A DNA stretch of 64,000 bases from Sulfurimonas sp. (GTDB lineage Bacteria; Campylobacterota; Campylobacteria; Campylobacterales; Sulfurimonadaceae), in contig JADGEZ010000003.1 of the NCBI GenBank assembly GCA_016744115.1, forward strand, positions 1 through 64,000, in the 5' to 3' direction. The notes below the pieces were generated by a model. The model made no database searches, was not told the origin of the DNA, and saw nothing but the letters and a program-made list of their open reading frames with translations. Positions 25,991 through 35,851 of the stretch are shown piece after piece; position 1 is the stretch's first letter, and each line of letters starts with the position of its first letter. The position numbers and the translations under genes are program-made.

Positions 25991-26639
25991 TTTTTCTTTT
26001 AAAGATTTAGAGATAGAGCATATCGTTAAAAAAGGGATGAAAAATAGTTATATAAGCATCAAAGATGAGGCTAGAGTTATTTTAAAAACGCCTGAAGTTT
26101 CTAAGGAATTTGTCTTAAAATTACTAGATGATAAAGAGCTATGGATACGAAAAAAACTTCTTTTTATTAAAGAACATACTCCTATTAGAGTTAAAATTGA
26201 AGATGAAGTACTTTTATTTGGAGAAATTTATTCTGTTGATGAGCTAGTAAGTCTTAGACAAAAATTACAAAAAATTAAAATAAATTCACATGACAAGATA
26301 CACAAGTGCTATAATGATTTTTATAAAGAATCTGCTTTAGAATATATCGTCCCAAGGGTTAAATATTTTTCAAAAGTTATGCAACTTGATTATAAAGAGA
26401 TAAAGTTTAGAAAGATGAAAAGTAGATGGGGTAGTTGCAATTCAAATAAAATTTTAACTTTTAATACAGAGCTTATGAAAACAAAAAAAGAACTTATTGA
26501 TTATGTTGTAGTGCATGAATTAGCTCATTTAAAATATATGAACCATTCTAAAAAATTTCATGCACTTGTGGAAGAATTTTTGCCTAACTCTCAATACTTT
26601 TCTAAAGAGTTAAAAAAAATAAGGCTTGTTAGTTTCTAA
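25983..26639 (+). CDS. YgjP-like (DUF45) metallopeptidase
   Basis: 218 aa. The zinc site VVHELAHLKYMNHSKKFH (HExxH variant HELAH, third ligand His downstream) together with MKSRWGSCNSNKILTFN is the hallmark of the YgjP/SprT-like DUF45 family. It is cytoplasmic with no signal peptide. The substrate is not known; relatives are linked to restriction systems or ubiquitin-like clients in other bacteria. It overlaps queC by 8 bases. Confidence 0.9.
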   Translation: MNSFSFKDLEIEHIVKKGMKNSYISIKDEARVILKTPEVSKEFVLKLLDDKELWIRKKLLFIKEHTPIRVKIEDEVLLFGEIYSVDELVSLRQKLQKIKINSHDKIHKCYNDFYKESALEYIVPRVKYFSKVMQLDYKEIKFRKMKSRWGSCNSNKILTFNTELMKTKKELIDYVVVHELAHLKYMNHSKKFHALVEEFLPNSQYFSKELKKIRLVSF

Positions 26640-26666
26640 AAAAAAATAAGCTAGCATCAACGATTA

Positions 26667-27719
26667 TCAGCCCATCAATCTCGTAATATCATTAAATAAA
26701 CCAAGCCCCATAAGTGAGAAAAGTATTACCCATCCTGCGATTGTTAAATTTATAAGAACCTTTTCACTAGGCATTTTCTTTGTTATCATCTCATAAAGAT
26801 TAAACATGATATGTCCACCATCAAGTGCTGGAATTGGGAGAAGATTTAAAACACCAAGATTTACAGAAATTAGTGCTGCAAAAAACAAAACACTCATCCA
26901 CCCAACATCTGTAGCATCTGCTGTAATTTTGACAATGGATATAACACCACCAAGCTCTTTAGCAGGGACATCACCCATAATGAGTTTTTGTAAACTTGTA
27001 AATATCATAGTTGATGCAAAAATAGTTTGCTCACTTGCATAAGAAAATGTTTCACTTACACTCAGTTCTAGTGTGTGGAAAACTCCTGCGCTACCTATTC
27101 CTATCATCTTTTTTTGGATAATTTCATTAAACATATTTTTAGTTTCAGTGACTTTTGGAGTAAGTGTTTTATATTCTATAAATCCAGCTCTTTGAATTTC
27201 AAGATTTAAACTATCTTGTGATGCTGATATCATTTGAGCCATCTCTTTCCATGTACTGATAGATACGCCATTAATCGAGCGAACGGTGTCATTTGATTCT
27301 AGCCCTGCAATAAAAGCAGGAGAGTCTTTGACAACTTTACCGATAACTGGAGACAAAATATTTGGTCCACCAAGAGCGATGATAAAGTAAAGCACAAAGG
27401 CTAAAATAAAATTTGCAAAAGGACCTGCTAGAAGTATAAAAATTCTTTGTAAAGGCGTTTTAGTATTGTAACTATCATCATCAAGACTTACTTGCCCTGG
27501 ATCAGCGTCACTTTGACCTTTCATCTTTACATAACCGCCAAGTGGGATTATCGCTATTCGCCATTCTGTTCCAAACTTCTTAAACGAGGCTATTTTTTTA
27601 CCAAAACCTATGCTAAAAACTTCCACATACACACCCATCAATCGAGCAGCCATATAGTGACCTAGTTCATGAAAAAAGATTAAAGCACTAAGTACTAAAA
27701 GTGAAACTATCATACCCAT
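26667..27719 (-). CDS. rseP: Site-2 intramembrane metalloprotease RseP
   Basis: 350 aa. It cuts transmembrane segments such as anti-sigma factors or remnant signal peptides. The zinc motif HELGHYMAARL lies in the first membrane helix (about 18-28), a PDZ domain follows (about 125-200), and NLGVLNLLPIPALDGGH near 286-302 is the second catalytic motif. It has one PDZ domain, as usual in this phylum. Its start abuts the end of pgsA, sharing one base. Confidence 0.94.
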   Translation of the reverse strand: MGMIVSLLVLSALIFFHELGHYMAARLMGVYVEVFSIGFGKKIASFKKFGTEWRIAIIPLGGYVKMKGQSDADPGQVSLDDDSYNTKTPLQRIFILLAGPFANFILAFVLYFIIALGGPNILSPVIGKVVKDSPAFIAGLESNDTVRSINGVSISTWKEMAQMISASQDSLNLEIQRAGFIEYKTLTPKVTETKNMFNEIIQKKMIGIGSAGVFHTLELSVSETFSYASEQTIFASTMIFTSLQKLIMGDVPAKELGGVISIVKITADATDVGWMSVLFFAALISVNLGVLNLLPIPALDGGHIMFNLYEMITKKMPSEKVLINLTIAGWVILFSLMGLGLFNDITRLMG

Positions 27720-28270
27720 TATTTACCATCCTTTGCAAATGCTTGTTTAAATCCCCAAAGGTATTCTAAACCAGAATATACAGTAAGTGCAACTGCAAAC
27801 CAAAGAAGTGCGTCTCCTAGTGACCAGTGCATGAGTAAGAAGCCTATAGCTATCATTTGTGCTACTGTTTTTACTTTTCCAGCCCAAGAAGCTTTAACTG
27901 AGATACCCTCACTCATAGCAACCGTACGAAGTCCTGTAATAAAAAGCTCTCGAACAACGATGATATAAACTGCCCAAGCAGATGCCTCGCCTATCATCAT
28001 AAGACCTAGAAAGGCTGCAAGGGTAAGCATCTTATCTGCGAGGGGGTCGAGTATCGCCCCTAACATTGTCATCTGATTCCACTCTCTTGCAATGTAGCCA
28101 TCAAAAAAGTCAGTAGCAGAGGCTAAGACAAAAAGAAGTGATGCAAAGTAGTAGTTCCATGAGATGTGGAAACCATTATCTGTAAATATTTGTGGATTTA
28201 AAATAATCCAAAACATAAAAGGAGCGATAAGTATGCGAATGGATGCAAGTGCATTAGGTAAATTTAACAT
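27719..28270 (-). CDS. pgsA: CDP-diacylglycerol-glycerol-3-phosphate phosphatidyltransferase
   Basis: 183 aa with about five transmembrane helices. It makes phosphatidylglycerol phosphate. The CDP-alcohol phosphotransferase motif D-x2-D-G-x2-A-R-x8-G-x3-D-x3-D is visible in ATDFFDGYIAREWNQMTM followed by LGAILDPLADK (about 57-86). Length is standard. It is co-transcribed with rseP, overlapping by one base. Confidence 0.95.
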   Translation of the reverse strand: MLNLPNALASIRILIAPFMFWIILNPQIFTDNGFHISWNYYFASLLFVLASATDFFDGYIAREWNQMTMLGAILDPLADKMLTLAAFLGLMMIGEASAWAVYIIVVRELFITGLRTVAMSEGISVKASWAGKVKTVAQMIAIGFLLMHWSLGDALLWFAVALTVYSGLEYLWGFKQAFAKDGK

Positions 28271-28404
28271 TTGGAATTTTAACTTTTTGGCTCTTAATCT
28301 AGGCTTGACTTACAAATATATTTAGATATTGGGTTTAATGTGCAAAAGTTGAGGATGATTGATTAGACTTAAGTGTTTGTGTCTTTGTTTTGCTAAAGTA
28401 TTAA

Positions 28405-29691
28405 ATGAAAATTTTACTTACACTCTTATCTCCACTGATTATATATGCTTCTAGCAATGATTTCTCAGGTCTTTATGAAAATGAAGATACAATGATTTAT
28501 ATTAAAAATGAAAATATTAAAACAAAACAAATTAATAAAACAAACTTTATAAAGATAAATATAGACAATAAAATCTCAACTTTCAAATATAAACTTAAAA
28601 ATACTCAGTTGATTTTATACAGGATTGAACCAGATAAGAGTGTATTTGATATAGAATTTATTTATAAATTGTGTAAAAATATAAATTTTGAATACTCATT
28701 TTTATGCAAAAATGCTCAATACTATTTTATTGATGAAAATGAAAAAGCTTTGAATGATTATCTTTATCGTTATGCAGATAGTTTTACTAAAGTAGATAAA
28801 ACATTATTTAAAAAAGATCTCTCACTGGAAATACCAGAAAATTTAAATAATACCGAAGATACATCTTTTAGCCTTGTTTATAAAAGTACAAATAAAAATG
28901 AACCTGATTTTGACACAGCAAAAAAGAGTCTTTGGTTTTTGTCATATACCAATACTAATGTAAATATTTTCATAAATGGTCTTGATTTTCGAGATGGGAC
29001 ACCAAGTAATGAGAGGCGACATATTAAGCATAAAGAAGAATGGAAAGCATATTATAAATCAAACTTATTCAGAGATAATTTTAATATTGTCTATAGTTGG
29101 GACTCTTCATTAGGCATTTCTAAAAATAATACAAAACAATTAGAATCCTTGATTAAATTTATTTTAAAAAATAATACTAAAAATAGTATAACTCTCATAG
29201 CTCATTCTCATGGTGGCAACTTATCTAAAGAAGTATTAGTAAACTTATTTGAAGAGAATATCAATTTGAAGAATATAAGTTTAATCACACTAGCAACACC
29301 ACATAAAGGGGTTGAAAACATTGATGATACTTTAAAATATATTATGCCAGTAGCTGAGATTATGTATGATATGTTTTCTCTTGATTTTGATAAACATAAG
29401 CAAATGATTCAGGCGAGTAAGCGTTTGTATAGTGGTGCTTATAATCAACTTGAAGCATATAAAGATAATGCTTACTTACAAAACTTAAATAAAAAATTTA
29501 TAATCTATGATTTGCATAAAAACACTCTTTTTATAGCAGCAAAGCATGATGAAATACTTAAAACAGATAGTAGTTTATGGAAAGATATTTCTAATACAAA
29601 AAAAATTATAAATAACAAGCATGGAAACATTGTAGATAAGCCTGATATAAAGATATTTGAAATAATTTTTGAGTTTAAAAATAGAAAATAA
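28405..29691 (+). CDS. Secreted alpha/beta-hydrolase (lipase-like), unknown substrate
   Basis: 428 aa. A short signal peptide (about 1-15, LLTLLSPLIIYAS) suggests export. The C-terminal half looks like an alpha/beta-hydrolase: nucleophile elbow LIAHSHGGNL (S268), LATPHKGV near 296, and a plausible triad with D382 (AAKHDEIL) and H406 (NNKHGNI). The N-terminal 150 residues are AT-rich, Lys/Asn-heavy and unlike any family I know. It stands between pgsA (divergent) and nadA. Lipase or esterase activity is inferred. Confidence 0.65.
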   Translation: MKILLTLLSPLIIYASSNDFSGLYENEDTMIYIKNENIKTKQINKTNFIKINIDNKISTFKYKLKNTQLILYRIEPDKSVFDIEFIYKLCKNINFEYSFLCKNAQYYFIDENEKALNDYLYRYADSFTKVDKTLFKKDLSLEIPENLNNTEDTSFSLVYKSTNKNEPDFDTAKKSLWFLSYTNTNVNIFINGLDFRDGTPSNERRHIKHKEEWKAYYKSNLFRDNFNIVYSWDSSLGISKNNTKQLESLIKFILKNNTKNSITLIAHSHGGNLSKEVLVNLFEENINLKNISLITLATPHKGVENIDDTLKYIMPVAEIMYDMFSLDFDKHKQMIQASKRLYSGAYNQLEAYKDNAYLQNLNKKFIIYDLHKNTLFIAAKHDEILKTDSSLWKDISNTKKIINNKHGNIVDKPDIKIFEIIFEFKNRK

Positions 29692-29737
29692 TTTTTCGAT
29701 ATAATCATGCTCAATATAAATAAATTAGGATACTTTT

Positions 29738-30736
29738 TTGCAATATACAAATGAAGAATTAAAAGAAAAAATAATTGATTTAAAAACCAAACTAGATGTA
29801 ACAGTTGTAGCCCATTTTTACCAAAGAGATGAGGTATTTGATATTGCTGATATTACAGGTGATTCTCTTGAGTTAGCAACAAGAACCAGAGATGATGATG
29901 CAGAGTTTGTATTGTTTTGTGGTGTTGGTTTTATGGGACAAAGTGTCAAAGTATTAAGTCCGAAAAAAAGAGTAGTGATGCCAAAAATCGCATGTTGTGC
30001 TATGGCAAAAATGATTGATGCCATCTATTTTGATGAGTCTATCGCTTTTATGGAGGAAAATGGAATTTCTAAAGATAATATTCTCCCAATTACATATATC
30101 AATTCAAATGCAGATGTTAAGGCAAAGGTAGGCGAAATGGGAGGGCTTGTTTGCACGAGTTCAAATGCGAAGTTTATTATTTCTGATGCCCTTAAAGTTG
30201 GCAAAAAGATTTTGTTTGTTCCAGATAGATGCTTAGGACAAAACATTGCTAATCAAATGGGACTTAAGTCTATGGTAATTGGGGATGGTGCTAACCCACA
30301 AGACAATGACATAATCTGTTATGATGGATTTTGTTCTGTGCATCAGCTATTTTCTCTTGAAGATATAGGATTTTACAGAAAAAAATTTCCAGGTATTTTG
30401 ATAGCTGTTCATCCTGAATGTGATCCTAAGATATGCGATGCCTCAGACTTTGTAGGCTCAACATCTCAACTTATCAAGTACATAAAAGAGTTGCCTCTTG
30501 AGCAAAAAATAGCTGTTGGAACTGAATTTAATATGGTTAATCGTCTTAGAACTAAAAATACCTATATCTTATCCTCCACAAAACCAGAATGCCCAACGAT
30601 GAATGAAACAACTTTAGAAGATGTTTATGTCACTTTAAAAGCGATAGAAGATCTTAAACCGATTAATGAAATTCACATTGATGAAAGTACCCAAAAATGG
30701 GCTAAAATTGCACTAGAGAGAATGTTAGCATTATGA
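29738..30736 (+). CDS. nadA: Quinolinate synthase A
   Basis: 332 aa from TTG 29738, preceded by an aggata ribosome site and a TATAAT box at about 29699. NadA condenses iminoaspartate with dihydroxyacetone phosphate using a [4Fe-4S] cluster. VVAHFYQRDEV (about 24-34), the cysteine in PKIACCAMAK, VCTSSNAKF, and HPECDP with CPTMNETTLEDV at the C-terminus supply the family motifs and cluster ligands. It overlaps nadC by 4 bases, making a two-step NAD precursor operon. Confidence 0.95.
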   Translation: MQYTNEELKEKIIDLKTKLDVTVVAHFYQRDEVFDIADITGDSLELATRTRDDDAEFVLFCGVGFMGQSVKVLSPKKRVVMPKIACCAMAKMIDAIYFDESIAFMEENGISKDNILPITYINSNADVKAKVGEMGGLVCTSSNAKFIISDALKVGKKILFVPDRCLGQNIANQMGLKSMVIGDGANPQDNDIICYDGFCSVHQLFSLEDIGFYRKKFPGILIAVHPECDPKICDASDFVGSTSQLIKYIKELPLEQKIAVGTEFNMVNRLRTKNTYILSSTKPECPTMNETTLEDVYVTLKAIEDLKPINEIHIDESTQKWAKIALERMLAL

Positions 30737-31548
30737 TAGAAGCATTTGTAAAAGAGAGTTTAGCTCAAGATGTTGGTCGTGGTGATTTATATGCTTTAGT
30801 TGAGCCTAGCATTGATTGTAAGGCAGATATTATTGCAAAGAGTGAAGGAGTTATGGCAGGAGTTCTCTATGTAAATGCTTTAGCAAAGTTAGAGAATTTT
30901 GAAATTATTTGGGGAAAAAAGGATGGCGAATCTTTTGTTCATAGTGATATATTAGCAGTTCTAAAAGGTAATTCTCATACTATCTTAAAAGTTGAAAGAA
31001 CAGTTTTAAATATTTTGCTTCATGCAAGTTCAATCGCTTTTTTAACAAAACAATACGCTCAAATCATAGAACCTTATGGAGTCAAGCTTTTAGACACAAG
31101 AAAAACAAGACCACTTTTAAGAGTTTTTGAAAAATACGCTACAAGGTGTGGAGGTTGCATAAACCATAGAATGGGGCTTGATGATTGTTTAATGATAAAA
31201 GATACCCACTTAAAAACTATAAAAAACTTAAAAGAGTATATTAAAAAAGCGAGAAAAAAGATACCCTTTACTTCAAAAATAGAAATAGAAGCACAAACAT
31301 TTGAAATAGCCTGTGAAGCTATGGAAGCAGGATGTGACATAGTAATGTGTGACAATATGATAGCGAATCAAATCTTTGAAATAGTAAAGTTTAGAGATGC
31401 TAACTTTAGCCATATACTTTTAGAAGCGAGTGGAAATATCTCTTTAAGTACTATAGAGTCCTATGCAAAATGTGGCGTTGATGCAATAAGTAGCGGTTCT
31501 TTAATTCATCAAGCAAACTGGATTGATCTTTCTATGAAAATGGATTAA
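30733..31548 (+). CDS. nadC: Nicotinate-nucleotide pyrophosphorylase
   Basis: 271 aa. NadC converts quinolinate and PRPP to nicotinate mononucleotide. Diagnostic segments are AQDVGRGDL (about 11-19), ERTVLNILLHASSIA, LDTRKTRPLLR (about 118-128), GGCINHRMGLDDCLMIKD, and VMCDNM. Length is normal. It follows nadA with a 4-base overlap, and flhB begins 11 bases later. Confidence 0.96.
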   Translation: MIEAFVKESLAQDVGRGDLYALVEPSIDCKADIIAKSEGVMAGVLYVNALAKLENFEIIWGKKDGESFVHSDILAVLKGNSHTILKVERTVLNILLHASSIAFLTKQYAQIIEPYGVKLLDTRKTRPLLRVFEKYATRCGGCINHRMGLDDCLMIKDTHLKTIKNLKEYIKKARKKIPFTSKIEIEAQTFEIACEAMEAGCDIVMCDNMIANQIFEIVKFRDANFSHILLEASGNISLSTIESYAKCGVDAISSGSLIHQANWIDLSMKMD

Positions 31549-31559
31549 AATCTTAAATT

Positions 31560-32609
31560 ATGGCTGATGATGCTGAAAAAACGGAAGAACCCACCCCTAA
31601 GAAAATAGAAGATGCTCGAAAAGAGGGAAATGTTCCAAAGTCTCAAGATGCATCAGGTGTTATCACTCTTTTTGTTGCAATTTTAGCGGTGTTGATGTTG
31701 TTTCCTTTTATGGCGAAACAAGTTATTCTACTTTTTAAGTATTATTTTTCCCTCATTGGAATGCCATTAGATAAGTCGTTTATGATAGATATTGCAATTG
31801 TGACCTTTGAGCATTTGATGTTAATTATTTTACCTTTAGCTATTGCCGTTGCTATTGCTGGTGTAATTGCTGCTTTAGCCCAGTTTGGATTTCTTTTTAC
31901 ACTTGATGCAATTCAACCAAAGTTTAGTAAAATTGATCCCATTAAAGGAACTAAAAATCTTTTTTCTTTGAAGAAAATAATTGAAGGTGTAAAAATTACA
32001 TTTAAATCATTTACAACACTCGGTGTTGGATTTATGTTTTTCTTCATATTTATAAAAGAGTTGCCTACAGTTGCTCTATTTTCTTTACCTGATCAGCTTG
32101 AGTGGCTAGTCGAAAAAATGATTATAATTGCCTTTGTCATGTTATTTGTAATATTTATTTTTGCAATTATAGATATTATTATTGTTAGAAAGCAGTACTT
32201 TGATGGGCTTAAAATGAGTAAGCAAGAGGTAAAAGATGAGATGAAAAATATGGAGGGTGATCCATTAATAAAGTCAAAAATCAAGCAAAAGCAGATGGAG
32301 ATGTCACGCCAAAGAATGATGTCTTCAGTTCCAGATGCGGATGTAGTTATCACAAATCCAACACATTATGCAGTTGCTTTAAAATATGATGAAAACAAGG
32401 CAGCACCTGTCGTTGTAGCCAAAGGAATGGATGTTCTAGCAGGAAAAATTAAAAAAATAGCCCGTGAAAATAATGTACATATAGTACAAAATCCACCTCT
32501 AGCTAGAAGTTTGTATCATGATGTAGAAGTAGAAAAACCAATACCAGAAGCACTTTTTGAAGCAGTAGCTGAAGTTTTAGCTTATGTATATAAAATGAAT
32601 AAGAAATGA
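31560..32609 (+). CDS. flhB: Flagellar type III export protein FlhB
   Basis: 349 aa. FlhB is an export-apparatus membrane protein that switches secretion from rod/hook to filament substrates by self-cleavage. The N-terminus EKTEEPTPKKIEDARKEGNV is typical, four transmembrane helices follow (about 30-215), and the autocleavage site NPTHYAVAL is near 262. Length is normal. There is no strong ribosome site; a TAAAAT box overlapping the nadC stop lies 8 bases before the ATG. Confidence 0.96.
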   Translation: MADDAEKTEEPTPKKIEDARKEGNVPKSQDASGVITLFVAILAVLMLFPFMAKQVILLFKYYFSLIGMPLDKSFMIDIAIVTFEHLMLIILPLAIAVAIAGVIAALAQFGFLFTLDAIQPKFSKIDPIKGTKNLFSLKKIIEGVKITFKSFTTLGVGFMFFFIFIKELPTVALFSLPDQLEWLVEKMIIIAFVMLFVIFIFAIIDIIIVRKQYFDGLKMSKQEVKDEMKNMEGDPLIKSKIKQKQMEMSRQRMMSSVPDADVVITNPTHYAVALKYDENKAAPVVVAKGMDVLAGKIKKIARENNVHIVQNPPLARSLYHDVEVEKPIPEALFEAVAEVLAYVYKMNKK

Positions 32610-32631
32610 AATTAGTGTATAATTTCAAATA

Positions 32632-33570
32632 ATGAATAATATAACAAAAAGAATTGATGCAGCAAAACATATAGTTGTTATTGCCCATATTAACCCTGAT
32701 GCTGATTCGCTTAGCAGTGCAAGTGCTATGTACACGCATTTATTGAGATTACACAAAAAAGTATCCTTTTTCTGCGTGAGTAAAAATATTCATAATAAAT
32801 TGAGTTTTTTGCCGTGGTTTGAAAAGATTAGAAATACTTTTCCTAGTTCTGCTGATTTAGCAATTTCACTTGATTGTGCTTCTATTAGTAGAATTGGAAT
32901 AGAGTTAGAATGTGATTTAATCAATATTGACCATCATGAGACAAATACAAATTTTGGTGATTTTAATATTGTAAATTCAGAACTCATTAGTACTACCCAT
33001 GTTTTGTTTAATTATTTTAAAATTAATAATATACAAATAAATAAAAAAATGGCAACAGCACTATATGCTGGATTATTAGATGATTCTGATGGATTCTTAT
33101 CTGATAAAGTGGATGCTAGTATTTTTATTATGTCTAGTGAACTTATAAACCTAGGAGCAGAATATAAGCTATGCAATAAATTTATAATGAAATACCAGTC
33201 TTTAGCGGGTTTAAGATTAAAGGCTATAATGTTAGAAAAAATGGATTTATGTCTTGAGGCAAGAGTGGCATTGTTTTTAGTTTCTCAAGATGATATGAAA
33301 AAAAGTGGTGCAAGAGCAGAGGATTGTGAAAATCCTTTAGAAGAGGCTTTATTTTTACCTAGAGCTGAAGTATCTCTCTTGATAAAACAAAATGTTGATT
33401 TAAGGCTTAAAGTGTCTATACGCTCCAGTGGTGTGTTAAATGCTTCAAAAATAGCTATTAAATTTGGTGGTGGTGGGCATCATGGTAGAGCAGGGTTTAA
33501 TCTAAGTTCAAAATATACCTTGCAAAGTGCTTCAGAAGAAATTTTACAACTAATAAATAAGGAAATATAG
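32632..33570 (+). CDS. DHH-family phosphoesterase (NrnA-like)
   Basis: 312 aa. The family degrades nanoRNA, pAp or c-di-AMP/pApA using Mn. The metal motifs NPDADSLSSA (about 22-31), LAISLDCAS, NIDHHETNTNFG (the DHH signature, about 103-114), and the DHHA1 motif FGGGGHHGRAGF (about 281-292) are present. Length agrees with NrnA/GdpP-free forms. TATAAT at 32618-32623 lies 8 bases before the ATG with no ribosome site. The next gene follows after 2 bases. Confidence 0.9.
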   Translation: MNNITKRIDAAKHIVVIAHINPDADSLSSASAMYTHLLRLHKKVSFFCVSKNIHNKLSFLPWFEKIRNTFPSSADLAISLDCASISRIGIELECDLINIDHHETNTNFGDFNIVNSELISTTHVLFNYFKINNIQINKKMATALYAGLLDDSDGFLSDKVDASIFIMSSELINLGAEYKLCNKFIMKYQSLAGLRLKAIMLEKMDLCLEARVALFLVSQDDMKKSGARAEDCENPLEEALFLPRAEVSLLIKQNVDLRLKVSIRSSGVLNASKIAIKFGGGGHHGRAGFNLSSKYTLQSASEEILQLINKEI

Positions 33571-33572
33571 AT

Positions 33573-34937
33573 TTGGGAAAAAATAAATCAAAGTCAAAAC
33601 TAAGCATAATACTTTTAATTTTAATTATTGCAGGTAGTTTTTTTGTATATACCTCGGAAATATTTGAAAGAAATAAACCTACAATAGAACTCAATAATAA
33701 TGGATATTGGAATTTAAAAAAAGCACTAAATATTTCTATTACTGATGAGAGCGGTGTTAAATTACACAAAGTAACTCTTGTAAGTGCTAATGGAAAAGAA
33801 ATACTAAGTTATGAGCAATACATAAAGCCTCAGCAATTATTAAATATTGAAGTAAAACCTCCAAGAAGTATATTCTCCATAAAGGAAAAAGTGATACGGC
33901 TAATAGTAGAAGTACATGATGTAAGTTCATGGAATTTTATGAAGGGCAATAAAACTATTAAAGAGTTTAAGTTTATTATAGATAAAAAGAGACCGCAATC
34001 AAGTATTTTAAGTAACTCTTATAAAATAACTAGAGGTGGTTCAGCCTTAGTTATTTTTAAGATTCAAGATGAAAACTTAGAAGATATTTATATAGAATTA
34101 AATAATAAGAAAAAGTTTAAAGCACAAACCTTCTATGGAGAGGGTTATTACATAGCATTACTTGCATGGCCACTTAAAAATAAAACTTTTAAGGCAACTA
34201 TTGTAGCAAAGGATTATGCTGGCAATATTTCAAAAACACATATTCCACTCTATATAAAGCAAAAAAAATATAAGGTATCTAAAATTAAAATTAGTGATAA
34301 TTTTTTAAAGGGTAAGATTGCAGATTTAGCCGAAGAGTTTGAAGAAACACAGGGTTTAACTGACTCAGTAGAACAGTTTAAAATGATTAATGAGAATGTA
34401 AGAGCTAAAAATGAAAAATTGATTCATGATTTATCGTCAATTTTGCCAGATACTATAGTTAAAGGCTTTAATATCAAAAAAATGTATCCATTGAAAAATG
34501 GAAAAGTTGTTGCTTCTTTTGGTGATCATAGAAAGTATTTGTATAAGGGTAGAGAAATAAGTGAATCTTATCATCTTGGATTAGACTTAGCTTCAAATGC
34601 TATGGCAAGTATTAAACCACAAAATTTTGCTAAGGTTGTTTATTCTGATTATAATGGCTTATACGGAAATATGCCAATGTTGTATCATGGACTAGGTTTA
34701 TACACCATTTATGGACATTGTTCTAGTACAAATGTAAATGTAGATGATATGGTTGAGGCGAAAATGGATATTGCAAAAACAGGTAAAAGTGGGTATGCTA
34801 TGGGCGATCATCTTCACTTTGGTGTATTAGTTCAAGGTATAGAGGTCCGTCCTGAAGAGTGGATGGATAGAGAATGGATTAAGTTAAATATTTCAGATAT
34901 AATTGAAGATGCTAAAGAGATAATCAATAAGAGCTAA
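33573..34937 (+). CDS. M23-family peptidoglycan endopeptidase
   Basis: 454 aa from TTG 33573. An N-terminal membrane anchor (about 8-26) is followed by Ig-like beta domains (about 35-225) and a C-terminal M23/LytM domain with HLGLDLAS, GLYTIYGHCS and GDHLHFGV. The zinc ligands H, D and H are all there, so it should be active. Periplasmic, anchored hydrolases of this kind set cell shape (Csd-type) in helical relatives; that role is inferred. It is coupled to the DHH gene and is followed by lpxC. Confidence 0.88.
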   Translation: MGKNKSKSKLSIILLILIIAGSFFVYTSEIFERNKPTIELNNNGYWNLKKALNISITDESGVKLHKVTLVSANGKEILSYEQYIKPQQLLNIEVKPPRSIFSIKEKVIRLIVEVHDVSSWNFMKGNKTIKEFKFIIDKKRPQSSILSNSYKITRGGSALVIFKIQDENLEDIYIELNNKKKFKAQTFYGEGYYIALLAWPLKNKTFKATIVAKDYAGNISKTHIPLYIKQKKYKVSKIKISDNFLKGKIADLAEEFEETQGLTDSVEQFKMINENVRAKNEKLIHDLSSILPDTIVKGFNIKKMYPLKNGKVVASFGDHRKYLYKGREISESYHLGLDLASNAMASIKPQNFAKVVYSDYNGLYGNMPMLYHGLGLYTIYGHCSSTNVNVDDMVEAKMDIAKTGKSGYAMGDHLHFGVLVQGIEVRPEEWMDREWIKLNISDIIEDAKEIINKS

Positions 34938-34966
34938 AATAGCTTCTTTAATGAAGGAGACAGAAA

Positions 34967-35851
34967 ATGTACCAGACTACTATAAAAAAACCTGTTGAAC
35001 TTGTTGGAATAGGCTTACATAAGGGTTCACCTGTTAAACTTAGACTAGAACCCTTAGAAGATAATAGTGGAATAATTTTTTACCGAAGTGATGTTGATGT
35101 TGCTATACCTTTGATTCCTCAAAATGTAGTAGATACAAAAATGGCTACAGTGATAGGAAAAGATGGTTTTGTTATCTCAACCATAGAACATATACTCTCG
35201 GCTGTATATGCTTATGGTATTGATAATTTAAAAATTATAGTAGATGCTGATGAAGTGCCTGTAATGGATGGAAGTTCTGCTAGTTTTTGTATGCTTTTAG
35301 AGGAGGCAGGTATAAAAGAGCTTTATTCCCCAAAAAAAATAATGAGAATTAAAAAAGATGTTATAGTTCAAGAGGGTGATAAGTATGTTAAATTATCTCC
35401 ATCTCCTGATTTGAAATATGACTTTAGAATTAAGTTTCCTCATCCAGTAATTCAAAAACAAGAATATATTTTAAAATTTACTAAAGAATCTTATAAAGAG
35501 GAAATTTCTCGTGCTAGAACTTTTGGCTTTTTGCATGAAGTACAGTATTTGCGTTCTAAAGGTTTAGCTCTTGGTGGTTCTCTTGAAAATGCAATAGTCT
35601 TAGATGAAAAAAAAGTACTAAACCCTGAGGGGCTTAGATTTACAGATGAGTTTGTGAGACATAAGATTCTTGACGCTATTGGGGATATGTCGCTCATTGG
35701 TATGAACTTTGTCGGAAATTATGAAGCGATGGCAGGAAGTCACGACTTAAATCATAAGCTTACCTTAAAACTTTTAAAAAATGCGGATAATTTTGAAGTA
35801 ATAGAACTTGTTGATGAAAAAACAAAGGAACTTGAAAAAGCATATGCCTAA
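34967..35851 (+). CDS. lpxC: UDP-3-O-acyl-N-acetylglucosamine deacetylase
   Basis: 294 aa. LpxC catalyses the committed step of lipid A synthesis. Zinc and catalytic motifs are [15 protein letters not shown] (about 74-88), [25 protein letters not shown] (His and Asp ligands, about 231-247) and [11 protein letters not shown] (catalytic His, about 258). A GAAGGAG-type ribosome site precedes the ATG. It overlaps tsaB by 8 bases. Confidence 0.97.
   Translation: MYQTTIKKPVELVGIGLHKGSPVKLRLEPLEDNSGIIFYRSDVDVAIPLIPQNVVDTKMATVIGKDGFVISTIEHILSAVYAYGIDNLKIIVDADEVPVMDGSSASFCMLLEEAGIKELYSPKKIMRIKKDVIVQEGDKYVKLSPSPDLKYDFRIKFPHPVIQKQEYILKFTKESYKEEISRARTFGFLHEVQYLRSKGLALGGSLENAIVLDEKKVLNPEGLRFTDEFVRHKILDAIGDMSLIGMNFVGNYEAMAGSHDLNHKLTLKLLKNADNFEVIELVDEKTKELEKAYA

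Noticed and set aside
25983-26639. Restriction-associated M48-type protease as part of a defence island
   Set aside because: It is a YgjP-like housekeeping-type gene overlapping queC, with no restriction genes nearby.
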